64,000 nucleotides of DNA from Ustilago trichophora (lineage: Eukaryota; Basidiomycota; Ustilaginomycetes; Ustilaginales; Ustilaginaceae), in NCBI GenBank assembly GCA_900323505.1, contig OOIN01000012.1:372001-436000 (forward strand), given 5' to 3'. Both the position numbers and the translations under genes were made by a program. This document shows, piece by piece, positions 1-9,521 of the stretch. The stretch's first letter is position 1; each line of letters opens with the position of its first letter. A model generated the notes under the pieces. It had not been told where the DNA came from. It saw nothing but the letters and a program-made list of their open reading frames with translations, and ran no database searches.

Positions 1-1905
1 CCTCCTTGACTGCGTGGGTGAAGAGGGCGGGGTAACGAGCTGCGCGTTGAGAGATGAAGTTGTGTCGTCCGAAGCGCTCTGTTCAAGAATCTTGTACAGG
101 CAGCTATCGCCAGTGGCACTGCCGACGCAGACGAGACCGTCACCGAGGTAAGAAAGTGCGTGAGGTCCAGCAGGCTGCGAGGTGGTGCCGAGCGTCTCTA
201 CCCTCATCGACTTGGGATGAGGAGGAGCCAAGGGGGATGCCGCCGTCTGAGCATCGCCATCGTTGCTTTCGGGAAGAGTGAGGCGCAAAACGTTGAGGGC
301 GCCCGAACTGCAGCCAAAAAGAATCGAAAAGGTCTTGCTGGCTCCGGTCTGGATCTGCGTGGACTCTTCCATGTTGACGACCGAAACCACTTGAACCGGG
401 TGAGGCAAGCCGACGCGCAGAAGCCTCGGACGAGCATGCGATGAAGTCGAGGTCTTGGAAGGAGAGCCCGCGCTGCTGGATGGCGCAACTACAGAGGAGC
501 GTCTGCGCTTGCCGTTCTCATTGGAAGGAGTGGTGGTGATAGCACCATGATCAGCGGCCTTGACGACGGTTTGCTGTGATTGAGCCCCCGAGGAGCGCCT
601 TGTGGTTTCGATGGCGCCACCTTCGCTGGCCTTGCGCCTCTTGCCTTTGCTGTCGGTGGTAACATCCGAGGTCTCTGTCTGTGCTGAAGGGTCGGCTTGA
701 TGCTTCTGCACGGGAGAATTGGCGGGGGGTGGTACGTAGAGAATGCTAGATTCGGAAAAGACAAGCACACCACCCCCGACGTGAGCAGGTAGTGCATGAA
801 TCAAATGCGCGCCAAGAGCATCGGCAAAGGGCAGTGGGACATGGCACTGGACGAGGTCAGTCTTTGCCCATTCCTCTTCCCTCTTGCGAAGATCGTTGGT
901 GGTGGTTTTGGAACCCATGGCTGCAGGGCCATGCTTCTTACGTGTCGAGGACTTGTCCTCTTTCTGCGAAGGCTTGACATCGCGACTGGCCTGCGTGGCA
1001 GCGGAAGAGGACTGAGGATCAAGACGTTTGTCGTCGTTTTCGTCCTTGACGCTGCGAGGAGGTTTACGTGGCGGACCCCATGGAAGCGGCGAAAGATCCT
1101 GATTGGCGAGATCGACCGAATGGAAAGAAAGGACGGGAAGGCAGGGCTCACCAAATCCGGGGATCTTGGAGGGGACGCTGGATTGGGACAAGAGAGCGAC
1201 TGCTGGAACGGAGGAGGAGGAGTCGATAGGGCTGAGCACAGCACATGCTATCAAGTTAGGATGCGGCAGCCGGACGCCAAAGGATTGTGAGAATTGCACG
1301 GCTCGGGAGTGAGTGTTTGTCTGGGAGACATCATCCATGATTTCATCGTCGTCTTGGTCAGTACGCGACCCAGAGGCAGTTGGTGACGCAGAAAGCGGGA
1401 CGATCTTGAGGACGCCCTTATAGACGTGGCTGAGCGCGATTCTCTGACCGAAATGAGGCGTAGTCGAGGAGAAGGGCTCTGTCCACACGCTCAGCGCTGA
1501 TTCTGCTGGGGAGCGGGCCACCTCATCGAGGGCCAACGAAGCAATCGTTTCGACGATGATCTCTCCATTCTGGGAATTGAGCTTGGCTGCAAGAGAGATG
1601 AGTCGAGGCTGATAGTGATCAGTGAGGATGAGAAGCGTCTGGGTGTTGGTTTGAGCTGAGGAAGGATCTGTGACGGTCTGAGCGGCTAAAATGCGAGCGT
1701 GGATTGTGACTGTCTGAATGATCTCGAGCAAACCCGCCGCTGCATTAGCCGTGGTTGCATCGACAGCAGAAGCAGCGCCTAGCGAGAGAAACTCTATGGA
1801 AGAGTGCTTGACTACAGCCAGACATGGGCCCGTCGGTAGGAAGGAAGGTAAAACCAGAGTCTGAAGTATAGCCGAGGGCTCGTAGGCGTGCGCAACGTAG
1901 AGCAT
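1..1905 (-). CDS. DDB1: DDB1-like protein (UV-damaged DNA-binding protein 1 / CPSF-A family), 3' end off the left edge
   Basis: The minus strand is open from an ATG at 1905 to the window edge, giving 635 codons without a stop. The N-terminus resembles DDB1: an ILTDHYQPRLISL stretch near residues 92-105, GVLKIVPL near 164-171 (family GLFKVIPL) and LSYLGDGLVCVGSATGDS near 585-602 (family LTYLDNGVVFVGSRLGDS). DDB1 is the beta-propeller adaptor of CUL4 ubiquitin ligases and acts in nucleotide-excision repair and chromatin. Compared with animal DDB1, the part before the LSYLGDG motif is about 240 residues longer. The extra sequence is polar and low-complexity (Lys/Ser/Thr-rich, about residues 270-500), which probably forms disordered loops between propeller blades. 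The frame stays open upstream of 1905 to a stop near 2014 but has no other ATG, so 1905 is the simplest start. A short upstream exon cannot be excluded. The C-terminal half lies outside the window. Confidence 0.85.
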   Translation of the reverse strand, partial: MLYVAHAYEPSAILQTLVLPSFLPTGPCLAVVKHSSIEFLSLGAASAVDATTANAAAGLLEIIQTVTIHARILAAQTVTDPSSAQTNTQTLLILTDHYQPRLISLAAKLNSQNGEIIVETIASLALDEVARSPAESALSVWTEPFSSTTPHFGQRIALSHVYKGVLKIVPLSASPTASGSRTDQDDDEIMDDVSQTNTHSRAVQFSQSFGVRLPHPNLIACAVLSPIDSSSSVPAVALLSQSSVPSKIPGFGEPCLPVLSFHSVDLANQDLSPLPWGPPRKPPRSVKDENDDKRLDPQSSSAATQASRDVKPSQKEDKSSTRKKHGPAAMGSKTTTNDLRKREEEWAKTDLVQCHVPLPFADALGAHLIHALPAHVGGGVLVFSESSILYVPPPANSPVQKHQADPSAQTETSDVTTDSKGKRRKASEGGAIETTRRSSGAQSQQTVVKAADHGAITTTPSNENGKRRRSSVVAPSSSAGSPSKTSTSSHARPRLLRVGLPHPVQVVSVVNMEESTQIQTGASKTFSILFGCSSGALNVLRLTLPESNDGDAQTAASPLAPPHPKSMRVETLGTTSQPAGPHALSYLGDGLVCVGSATGDSCLYKILEQSASDDTTSSLNAQLVTPPSSPTQSRR

Positions 1906-2192
1906 CGTGTGACGATTTGTCACCACCACAAGAGTGTGTGGGTCACCGTGATGGAATGCGGAAGGCGGATTTTTTTCTCGAACTGTAGCTGGGGTTGTGT
2001 GTTCGAGATGGAGGTTCAAACAATGGTGGTGGTGGTGATGGCGGTGTTAGTGGAAGATGATCAAATCCACTCTCCGCATTTGCAAAAAAGACTGATCTGT
2101 GCGCTTTCTGCCAAATTGTGCGCGCGACTTTTTTTTTTTTTTTTTTTTTTCTCGACTCAGCAATTTTCACTTTTTCCTCCACTTGTTCTTGT

Positions 2193-2252
2193 CTTCCTTC
2201 CTTCCTTCCTTCCTTCCTTCCTTCCTTCCTTCCTTCCTTCCTTCCTTCCTTC
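2193..2252. repeat. (TTCC)15 microsatellite
   Basis: About 15 uninterrupted tetranucleotide units form a pure pyrimidine tract, preceded by T22 at 2129-2150. It lies about 290 bp upstream of the DDB1-like start. ORFs translating it (PSFLPSFL or KEGRKEGR repeats) are artefacts. Confidence 0.95.
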
Positions 2253-3571
2253 ATTCTCATCACCCTGAATGCTTTGGACCCTGTTGCCTTTGCAGGTCCG
2301 TTCTGACAGCACGTCTCATCTAGGACCAGACCTTTGATCTGCACCGAGGCTTATTGCAGTGTCGTGTAGTCTTATCAGTTTATCGATATAGTAACCTCAA
2401 GACGGTCTATCTTTCCAGCTCCGCGTATGCTTACCATCTCTCGGGCAGAAGCAGGTGCGTTGAACAGCCAGCAGCTCTAAGCACAAGACACACGCAGCTC
2501 AATCAATACAGAAGACAGTGATGAACCTTGTCCAACTGCTATGCAGACGAGTGTAATTTCGAGCATAGTTCTGTAAGCAGCCGACTTATCATCACTTCAT
2601 ACTACAACTGTCTGCCCTCTGAGTCAACCAGAAGTACTGCTTAGTTGCTACATTTCCACGACGTACAGTGGGCGGTGGTAGGGATGGCGATCGGCTATGC
2701 AAACCAAGCCTTGCTCGCTTTGCCACCACAAGAGATGAGACGAGGCTGTTCAACCTTACCTATGTGGGACAACGCCTCGCCTTGTACTCGTGGCTTGGGA
2801 GAGAAACAGTTATCTTGATTCATGGACATGGGAAGAGGTCGAGACCTTTCCCTTTTTTTCTTCCCAAAGATTAGGTTGAGATGGAGGCAGAGATGCAACG
2901 CAACGGCGGCGGCGGTGGTGGTGGTGGTTTTGGATGCGCAGATAAACTTCATTTGCACGTCTTAAGCCCGCACACATGCATCATTTGCACAAGCGAAAGC
3001 TCGATCGATGTCTTGTGACCCGCCTGTCTCTCTGGCAGCATTTCATCCTCTACATGTCAAGGCAGTGACAAATGTTGCATGTCCAGAGCAAAACAACGGG
3101 TGGCTTGCAGTGCCATGGTGGGAACCTGTCAAGTTACGGTGGGGGAAAAGGGGGAGCAGTGAGTCCGCCGGGAATCGAGTCGTGCCGAGATAGCCGGAGA
3201 CTGAAATATGGCTGCAACGACGAATTGGACCTAATGTAGTTGGGCAGTGAATGACAGCCGAGCTTCGAATATACTGCATTGCATTGCCTTATGTGGGGTA
3301 ATTGTGCTTTTGCGCCATCTGACAGTGCAAACTACAGTAAGTTAGTTACTCTACCGGGTTTCTATCTCGGTCAAGCACCCTCTCTTGAATGCCAAGCGCT
3401 TTGCTTTCTCTGCGCACGGACTCCTTGCTAATGTTGCTCCACTCCGGTGTCTCACGTAGGTACTTTGCTTTGCTCTGCTCCATGTTGTGTCTGATGGGGT
3501 GATACTGCACAGTACATCATCAGAGATGTCGTACGACGCACGCTTCTGCACCTCTGCTGCAACAACGGTTC

Positions 3572-3602
3572 CCACACACACACACACTCTCTCTCTCTCT
3601 CT
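3572..3602. repeat. (CA)n-(CT)n compound microsatellite
   Basis: A CA run passes directly into a CT run about 145 bp upstream of the ADH start codon, probably in the promoter or 5' leader. Confidence 0.9.
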
Positions 3603-3744
3603 AGTTAAATAGTGGCAGCCCCCCTCCCGAGCCTTTGGTACAGATATTCGTAGCCCACGCTTCCTAAAGCCATACTCAACACCACCTATCACCCTCTCCA
3701 CCCTTACCTTCACCTCACCCAACCAACATCATCAAGAGCCAAAC

Positions 3745-5166
3745 ATGGTCCAAGACCCTCGAGAGACCCAACTTGACCTGGCTCCCTCCAACCGAGTTGC
3801 CATCTTTTACGAAAACGGTGGACCGGACAAGATCCAGATCAAGCAACTTGACAATGTCAAGCAATCCGAACTGAATCCTGGTGAAGTGCTCGTTCGAGTA
3901 AGTCTTGCTCTCTCCGCTGATTTTCAAAAACTCGTGTGTCTTGTTGTTCATCGACTTACATCTACTGAATATGCGTGGTGGTAGGTTCTGTACACGGGAG
4001 TATGCCATTCGGATCTACATGCTTTGCAAGGCGATTGGCCTGCCCCTACCAAGCTTCCACTTATCGGCGGTCATGAAGGTGCAGGTGTCGTAGTTGCACT
4101 AGGTCAAGGGGCCGAAGAATATGTTAAAGTCGGAGATAGAGTAGGCATTAAATGGATTGCAGATGCCTGTCTTAACTGCGAGTATTGCAGATTGTCGCAC
4201 GAGATCAATTGTCCTTCGTACAAGCCTAGCGGTTGTAAGTTCCAACCCCCTCGCTCCTCCTGCAAGAAAGCGGAGAGTATATACTGATGCTATGGATGGT
4301 TGTATTTCGTTGCGCGCTCAGATGCAGTCGACGGCACTTTCCAGCAATACGTTCGTCATACAGCACGCTATCTTACCAAGATTCCAGACACCCTGTCTCT
4401 CGACCAAGCCGCACCGATCCTCTGTGCCGGTGTCACCATCTATCGCGCTTTGAAGGAGGCCCATTTGCAGGCTGGCAACTGGGTTGTTATCCCCGGCTCT
4501 GGTGGAGGTTTGGGTCACTTGGGTGTTCAATATGCTAGAGAGGCCGGTTTGCGTGTCATTGGAATCGACACCGGAGACGAGAAGAAAAAGATGAGTCTTG
4601 AACTCGGTTGTGAAGTTTTGTAAGTTTGTCTCCTCCTCCTCCTCCTCCTCCTCCTCCTCCTCCCCCCGCCCCCTTCCGTCTTCCGCCCCCTTTTTTATAA
4701 CCTCCAGTGCGACTGCGATCGTTGCCACATTGATTTGCTAACCATGCTTCTCAAATTCTCTTTTCGTCTTTGCAGTGTCGACTTTAAAACGGCCTCGGAT
4801 GTAGCCGCAACGATCAAAGAAGCCACTGGTGGGGTTGGCGCACATGCGGCCGTTGTAGCCGCCGCTAGTTCCGCTGCCTACGAATTGGCGCTCAACTACA
4901 TCCGTCCGAGAGGAACCCTCGTCATTGTTGGAATGCCCAACTCCATCCTTCCGGTGTCCATCTTTAAAACCGTCCTCATGACGCACAAGATCGTCGGAAG
5001 TGCTGTCGGAAACAGACAGGACGCCGTCGAAGCCTTGGAGATCGCAAGTAGAGGCAAAGTCAAGGTTCACTTCATCTTGAAGGGCCTCAGTGATTTGCCA
5101 CAGGTCTTTGAGGATATGATCAATGGAAAGATCGCTGGACGGATCGTGCTCGATGTTGACAAGTGA
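3745..5166 (+). CDS. Zinc-containing alcohol dehydrogenase, yeast ADH1 type (four exons)
   Basis: The enzyme interconverts alcohols and aldehydes with NAD(H). Exons are 3745-3897, 3985-4234, 4322-4619 and 4776-5166, all joined at GT...AG with frame kept, giving 363 residues (yeast ADH1 has about 350). The spliced protein has the catalytic-zinc motif CHSDLHAL created across the first junction, then [14 protein letters not shown], the four structural-zinc cysteines in [28 protein letters not shown] made across the second junction, a Rossmann [14 protein letters not shown] motif, and a C-terminal [11 protein letters not shown] and GRIVLDVDK. No targeting peptide is visible, so it is probably cytosolic. 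Intron 3 (4620-4775) carries a (CTC)n run at about 4628-4662. It converges with the permease downstream. Family assignment is secure; the physiological substrate (ethanol or another alcohol) cannot be read from sequence. Confidence 0.95.
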
Positions 5167-5587
5167 AAAGTGGTTAGACGCTTAGCAACACAACCATGGT
5201 TTTGGGGATGTACTGTAGATATTCTGCAGATGGAATGAAAGAAGTGATTACGGCCCCGTGATGTGCTGTAGCTTTTTTTATTTGATTGTGCAGCGTGAAC
5301 AGGATCTTTGAGTTTCAGAGACACACCGACATGCAGACCATCACGAACGGATAGTTTTCACCTGCATCAAAGACTTGTGATCAATGTGAAGAGAGGAGTG
5401 AGATGGTCAACCATGGTGCAATCTCAATGTTCTCGTCTGGTTCAACAAGACAAAGCATAAAAGTCACCTTGGACACCACTTGGTCATTCGGGTCAAAAGC
5501 GTCGACATTGACAGATGCGCAAAACTAAGAAACATCGTAAGAATACAAAAAAAGGTTGCCGATACAGATGGAGGGAGAGTATCGCTT
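5167..5587. other. Convergent 3' intergenic region (ADH / permease)
   Basis: This 421 bp spacer between two converging genes must contain both 3' ends. I see no additional gene. A TGTACTGTAGA variant of the recurrent palindromic motif sits near 5209. Confidence 0.6.
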
Positions 5588-7261
5588 CTAATCTGCTCTT
5601 CGAACATGAGCTCTCTCCAAGATCTGTTTAAAGTTCTTCGGACCCGTATAGTCCTTTCTGGCAAAGAGGAACCAGTTGACGGTAGCGATAAAGAATGTGG
5701 TTCCCACTACAACTACGGACCAATTCATCATAGATCCGCTCAACACAGGGATGTAAGAGGGCAAGAGGAAGAGGACGGTGGTTAAGGCAATGTAGCAGAG
5801 AGCAGCCGTGTTCACGATGGGACCTAGGATGGGACCCAGGGTGTACTTGATATCTGTTGGAATGGGAATTTCGTCATCGTCATCATCGCAGTTTTGGTCG
5901 ATCGAAGAAGAGGTTCGCTTGAAGATTCGATTGCGACCAGAGAAGAGCATCCCTGCAATCGGCACTACGTAGGATAACTGCAAGAGGACTACAGAAGAGC
6001 TGATGATAGCCTGGACTGCAATCACCGATCCAAAGAGAATGACGCCAAAGACGGCATAGCAAGCAGCGCACAGGAGTACGGCGTAAACGGGAACCTCGTA
6101 CTTGGGCGAAACTCTTGCCAGCTTGTTTTTGAATGGCAAACATCCATCGTTTGCGTATGCCTGTACCATTCGACTTGAAGTGATCATCAGAGCTGGACCG
6201 GCGAAGAAAATGGTACCGAATAGGATGAGGTTGAGACAAAGTGTAGCCGCTTTGTTGCGAGTCGCTTGGAAGAATGCTTCCACAATGCCTGCCGCACCTT
6301 TGCTGATGACGGTCTCCATATCGCTGATACCGGAAAGAACAGCGATGAGGACCAAAAAAGCAGAAGTGCCACCGATGAGACAGGCCAAGACCATGGCCTT
6401 GGGTGCGTTGATATGGGGACGATCGATTTCGTCAATGACGTGACTTGCTCCATCGGCACCGACCAGGCAGTACTGAGCCTGGATGAGACCGATCATCCAC
6501 GCAACACCGTCGGGCCAACCTGTCAAGTTGACGAACTCGGTAAACACAAAGCTGGCACTGGCTCGATGGCCCTGTGCCGAAGGAACAGCAAGGCAGGTTA
6601 CAAAGACAATAACCGCCCCGCAGACGGACCAGAGCAACGCCGTCTGATTCATCCGATCCAACAGCCGAGCGCCAAAGATGTTGATCAGACAACAGTAGAC
6701 CGTGATCGCCATATAGATGACAAAAGTGAGCCAGATACCGGGAACGTAGTCCGGCTTATAGATCGAAATTAGGCCGATGACGGTCGAGGAAGCGTAGAGG
6801 GGAGCGGAGGATGCCAGGGCGATCCAACCTGTGGTACCGATGAATCCGGCGAAATATGCAACGGGTGCACGAATCCTGGAGGGAGCCATAGCATACGCCC
6901 AATGATACTGACCGCCAATGGTGGGGAAGATGTGGCATAGTTCAGCAAGTGAAAGTGCAATCGTCAAGGCACAAATGGTTCCCACCAAGATACCGTATAC
7001 AACACCAACGGGGCCACCAGCACCAAGCGCCAGATTGATCGCTGCACAAGCGGCTGTCCAAGAGTTGAGAATGGCAAAGGAAAGCCCGATCAATGCGAAC
7101 GTTCCGAAATGCTTGTGTGGCACCCCAGCGTTGGTGCTGTTGACGGCACCACCATGATCGAGGTTGCCGATGGTGGAGGTGGTGGTGGGATGCTGATAGT
7201 CTAAAACGGCAGAGTTGGATTTCGACGAGTCATCGTATACCTCGCTTTGCTTTTGGTCCAT
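5588..7261 (-). CDS. Amino acid/choline/GABA permease (APC superfamily, amino-acid-choline transporter type)
   Basis: This single-exon gene of 557 residues encodes a plasma- or vacuolar-membrane transporter. The start ATG is at 7261. A hydrophilic N-terminus of about 50 residues is followed by HFGTFALIGLSFAILNSW, typical of the fungal GABA/choline permease group (UGA4, HNM1). About 12 hydrophobic segments follow. Further family signs are the GGPVGVVYG stretch in TM2, SLAELCHIFPTIGGQYHWA in TM3, and the SSRMVQAYANDGCLPF loop with KYEVPVYAVLL after TM8. A short acidic loop (CDDDDDEIP) lies between TM10 and TM11. Substrate could be choline, GABA or another amino acid or amine. The upstream region carries several inverted GATA-factor sites (7994-8022, 8360-8395), compatible with nitrogen control but unproven. 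Confidence 0.9.
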   Translation of the reverse strand: MDQKQSEVYDDSSKSNSAVLDYQHPTTTSTIGNLDHGGAVNSTNAGVPHKHFGTFALIGLSFAILNSWTAACAAINLALGAGGPVGVVYGILVGTICALTIALSLAELCHIFPTIGGQYHWAYAMAPSRIRAPVAYFAGFIGTTGWIALASSAPLYASSTVIGLISIYKPDYVPGIWLTFVIYMAITVYCCLINIFGARLLDRMNQTALLWSVCGAVIVFVTCLAVPSAQGHRASASFVFTEFVNLTGWPDGVAWMIGLIQAQYCLVGADGASHVIDEIDRPHINAPKAMVLACLIGGTSAFLVLIAVLSGISDMETVISKGAAGIVEAFFQATRNKAATLCLNLILFGTIFFAGPALMITSSRMVQAYANDGCLPFKNKLARVSPKYEVPVYAVLLCAACYAVFGVILFGSVIAVQAIISSSVVLLQLSYVVPIAGMLFSGRNRIFKRTSSSIDQNCDDDDDEIPIPTDIKYTLGPILGPIVNTAALCYIALTTVLFLLPSYIPVLSGSMMNWSVVVVGTTFFIATVNWFLFARKDYTGPKNFKQILERAHVRRAD

Positions 7262-7993
7262 ACTTGCTCAAAGCCGAGAACAACAGTTTCGGATATAGAT
7301 CAAGAGGCACTAGCTAGACTTGCTGCTGCCAGTGACAAAAGGTGAGATGAGATGTGGGCGGTGGCGTATCTGGGTGATACCGGGTCTTTGAATATTGCGC
7401 AGAAAAGGTTGGTGGCGTTCGTAGAGGGTGACGGGTGGGACGGAAGGGGATCAGCTGATCAAGATTGCAGTTGATGGACAAGGTTGGGTGGATGGGTGGG
7501 TGAATGCGGCGGCAATGGAGTCCGAGGCTCGCTTGCTTTTATGTGGAATGGATGTCGAACCTATCGTGGTTTGGCGGTGTTGCTACTGCAGAGAGATTGC
7601 GCGCGGACCGGCTGCAAGATAAGCAGTGCGGGGAAAAGAGAGAACGAGAGACAACCATTCTCATTGGTAGGAAGGTGATGTTGAGAATGCGGGGTTACAC
7701 ATGATACCATATCAGTCGAACGAGGAAGCGGAAGCAACTAGTCTTGGCGAGATCGAGGGACGCTTAACGAACAACGCTTAAACTTAACGAAGGGTCTTTG
7801 ACGAGGGCGCTTAAAGCGTTTTTGCGGAAAAGTCGGGGTGAAGCAGTCGAGATCCTTGCTGTCTCGCTGAACGGATGTTGCCTCGTGGGAGAAGACAGCG
7901 AGCCAAGTCAAAGAGAGGTTTGATTTCTGATTGGACGGCCAAATCACCTCTCTCTCTCTCTCTCCATTTTGTCCAAACCTGATACCGATATGC

Positions 7994-8022
7994 GCTATCT
8001 AGGCAGATAGCTCGCGGATAAG
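7994..8022. promoter_or_regulatory. Inverted pair of GATA sites plus a third GATAAG, upstream of the permease
   Basis: GCTATCT (7994-8000) and AGATAGC (8005-8011) form a perfect 7-bp inverted repeat with a 4-bp spacer, each arm holding an AGATAG core. GATAAG follows at 8017-8022. Fungal GATA factors bind HGATAR, so this is a plausible site about 740 bp upstream of the permease ATG. Binding is inferred only. Confidence 0.4.
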
Positions 8023-8225
8023 AATCGTGTTCTCGACTGCCTTTTGTGTTTCGATCAGAGGTTGCACTGCAATCAAGACACCGATCAAGTGACCATCGCG
8101 ACAGCTGCCCGTTGTCCACAAGGGAAGAGGTGTCGAATGACCAAAAGCCACGCGCGCAATTCAGGCACTACAGCTGCATCAGTCTGGTAGCCGCGCTTGG
8201 CGCTGGTCAATACAGGACAGCTTTG

Positions 8226-8226
<1 letters not shown>

Positions 8227-8268
<42 letters not shown>
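8227..8268. repeat. (CT)n microsatellite
   Basis: About 21 uninterrupted CT units in the spacer upstream of the permease. Confidence 0.95.
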
Positions 8269-8272
<4 letters not shown>

Positions 8273-8359
8273 TGCCTCTCTGTATGCGTGTATTTTGCCG
8301 CGCCAGCCCTTGTTGGCGGTGTTAGACTGTTCTGCTGTACGAAACAGGCCTGGTTGACT

Positions 8360-8395
8360 CTTATCACTGGCCGCGGCCAGCCTTGGCGTGATAAG
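8360..8395. promoter_or_regulatory. Nested palindrome with inverted GATAAG sites
   Basis: CTTATCAC (8360-8367) and GTGATAAG (8388-8395) are exact inverted repeats, each with a GATAAG core. Between them is the 14-bp perfect palindrome CTGGCCGCGGCCAG (8367-8380). It lies about 1.1 kb upstream of the permease start and 1.1 kb downstream of the CBS stop. It could be a factor-binding site or a cruciform; function is unknown. Confidence 0.4.
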
Positions 8396-9342
8396 CGCGC
8401 GCCTCTCGTTCCATTCTTTTCTGTCGTGGTCACGAGATAGTCGTCAGCTGATGCATACCATGTGTATGCAGCACCTGTCAGATACTGTATGGCTCACTCG
8501 TGCCGTACAAGCCCGTCCAACACCTGTCAACCGGCCGATATCCCGGAACTGACTCCCGGCCACGTCAACCATCGTTCTCCTGTACCTCCCCTCCTCCTAC
8601 TCATCTCACTATCATGAATCGGAGACACCAGCAGCAATAGCATCAAATGCAAATGTAAAGGATATTCGGGGGGAATTCGATTAGCTGGCGTTAAAGGTAA
8701 TATTACAACATGTCGGAGTTGTACAGATGCGAGTGTTGCGAAGAGTGCAAGATTGCGAACGGTAAATCAGAATGCAGTGTTGAAAGCGGGGACTGATGCG
8801 AGAGAATATGAGAGAGAGAGAGAGAGAGAGAGAGATGCGAGAGAAAAGAATATGCGACGACGACAACGACAAGAGATCGAGTTGAAGAGCACTTCGTGTT
8901 TAAAAAAAGGAGGGAGAGGTTGGACGCAAAGGGGATTCGAGAAAGGCCAGTATAGAAAGGTAAAAGGGTTAAAACGGCCAAGCCCGAACGTCACATCAGC
9001 AACGCTTTGGCGTTAGGAAGAAAACGCTGGTGGGATGTGACGAGAGATACAAAGAGGTGGGCGGTGATGAAAGCAAGTAGGTCAAAAGGGGATGGCATAG
9101 TGAAGAAAAGAAAAGAGGGGAATGAAAGATGGGGGAAGCCAAGGGTATGTAGGAAGATTGCGAACCGGGATGAAAAGAGCATCGCATGGGTATTGCAAGA
9201 ACAGAGGTCCGACCCCCTCTGTTACTCCATCTCCCATCCCGGTTCAGGTATTCAAGACGTTCGCCTAGAGGTTTGGAGGTGTTTGTTGATATCATAGAGT
9301 TGAGCTGGAGCACTCGCAGAGTGAGTTGCTGTGCCTGCCGTT

Positions 9343-9346
<4 letters not shown>

Positions 9347-9378
<32 letters not shown>
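9347..9378. repeat. (GT)n microsatellite
   Basis: About 16 GT units lie 145 bp beyond the CBS stop codon, probably in or just past its 3' UTR. A GGAAAC hexamer run (about 9453-9482) lies between the two. Confidence 0.95.
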
Positions 9379-9379
<1 letters not shown>

Positions 9380-9521
9380 GATGGTGGGGAGAGTTCGGGG
9401 CAAGGCACAGCAGCGACAGCCAGCCATCGACTAGCGGAACTAGCAAAGAAGAAAATGGAACGGAAACGGAAACGGAAACGGAAGAGGACACCGAGCTGGG
9501 CTGAGCTTCTTCGAGACAAAG

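Larger units (their letters stand above)
1906..3744. other. Divergent intergenic region between the DDB1-like gene and the alcohol dehydrogenase
   Basis: No ORF with coding character was found. The DDB1-proximal part holds a run of 22 T (2129-2150) and a (TTCC)n tract. The ADH-proximal part holds a (CA)n(CT)n tract, and the last 90 bases before the ADH start are C/T/A-rich, typical of a fungal 5' leader. Both promoters should lie here, but I see no clear TATA box. Confidence 0.6.
7262..9521. other. Long intergenic region between permease and cystathionine beta-synthase (both minus)
   Basis: This 2.26 kb holds the permease promoter and the CBS 3' end, and no convincing gene. It contains (CT)n at 8227-8268, (GA)n at about 8811-8834, (GT)n at 9347-9378 and a GGAAAC hexamer run at about 9453-9482. 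It also has two short inverted repeats with GATA cores. Small ORFs across it translate only repeats. Confidence 0.6.
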
